DNA of 64,000 bases from Argyresthia goedartella (taxonomy: Eukaryota; Arthropoda; Insecta; Lepidoptera; Argyresthiidae): assembly GCA_949825045.1 (NCBI GenBank), contig OX463836.1:9255829-9319828 (forward strand), given 5' to 3'. Below are positions 63,859-64,000 of the stretch, piece by piece. Within the stretch, counting starts at the first letter, position 1, and every line of letters starts with the position of its first letter. The notes under the pieces were generated by a model. That model was not told where the DNA came from and did no database searches. It worked only from the letters and a program-made list of their open reading frames with translations. The position numbers and the translations under genes were made by a program.

Positions 63859-64000
63859 GTATAATTCCAATGTTGCGATATCCAAAGCATAGTTTAAGTA
63901 CAGCTTTATGCAATTCGATGTGCTAATATATGGAGAAGTTTAAAAAAAAACTAATCTAGACAGTGGCACATCACATTGCTTCAAAATGAACACATATTTG

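Overview
The window reads as a piece of an AT-rich insect chromosome, most likely lepidopteran. Support: an intronless-looking serpin, a multi-exon gene with AT-rich introns, tRNA-derived SINEs of the type common in moths and butterflies, a maT-like (DD37D) mariner, a BEL/Pao LTR element, GC-rich Jockey-type and AT-rich CR1-type non-LTR elements, and a dispersed A-tailed MITE. The placement is by recognition, not by database search.

Layout. 1-7.9 kb: pogo/Tigger DNA-transposon pieces, two fragments of one Jockey element, two SINEs and a MITE. The two Jockey pieces and two pogo terminal repeats look like one nested insertion split by a ~5.9 kb inversion. 8.9-10.3 kb: one secreted serpin gene on the minus strand with a candidate TATA box. 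10.4-16.6 kb: MITEs, short near-perfect palindromes and a decayed LINE endonuclease region. 16.6-19.0 kb: a long minus-strand ORF for a zinc-finger / tyrosine-recombinase / SANT-like protein, probably Crypton-related, with the recombinase residues present. 19-22 kb: dispersed repeats. 22.0-28.25 kb: a complete BEL/Pao retrotransposon with identical-looking 272 bp LTRs, a 5 bp target duplication and one uninterrupted gag-pol ORF. 28.5-32 kb: LINE scraps, a foldback repeat, a ~122 bp tandem array and a second foldback element. 32-37.4 kb: a CR1-type LINE with intact ORF1 (coiled coils plus an SGNH-like domain lacking catalytic residues) and a broken ORF2. 37.45-38.4 kb: an inverted LINE fragment. 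39.2-42.2 kb: four minus-strand exons of a host gene of an uncharacterised insect family, with one probable frame-disrupting indel. 44-48.4 kb: a GC-rich Jockey element with overlapping ORF1/ORF2. 48.5-51.2 kb: more repeats and LINE tails. 52-63.2 kb: an old BEL/Pao element broken by a MITE (itself hosting a maT mariner and a LINE) and by a second, nearly intact CR1-type LINE. 63.2-64 kb: foldback and AT-rich repeat.

Only two or three loci look like host genes (serpin, the SAMD3-like four-exon gene, possibly the recombinase-like gene). Nearly everything else is transposable-element material, so most gene-to-gene relations here are insertions into insertions rather than shared pathways.
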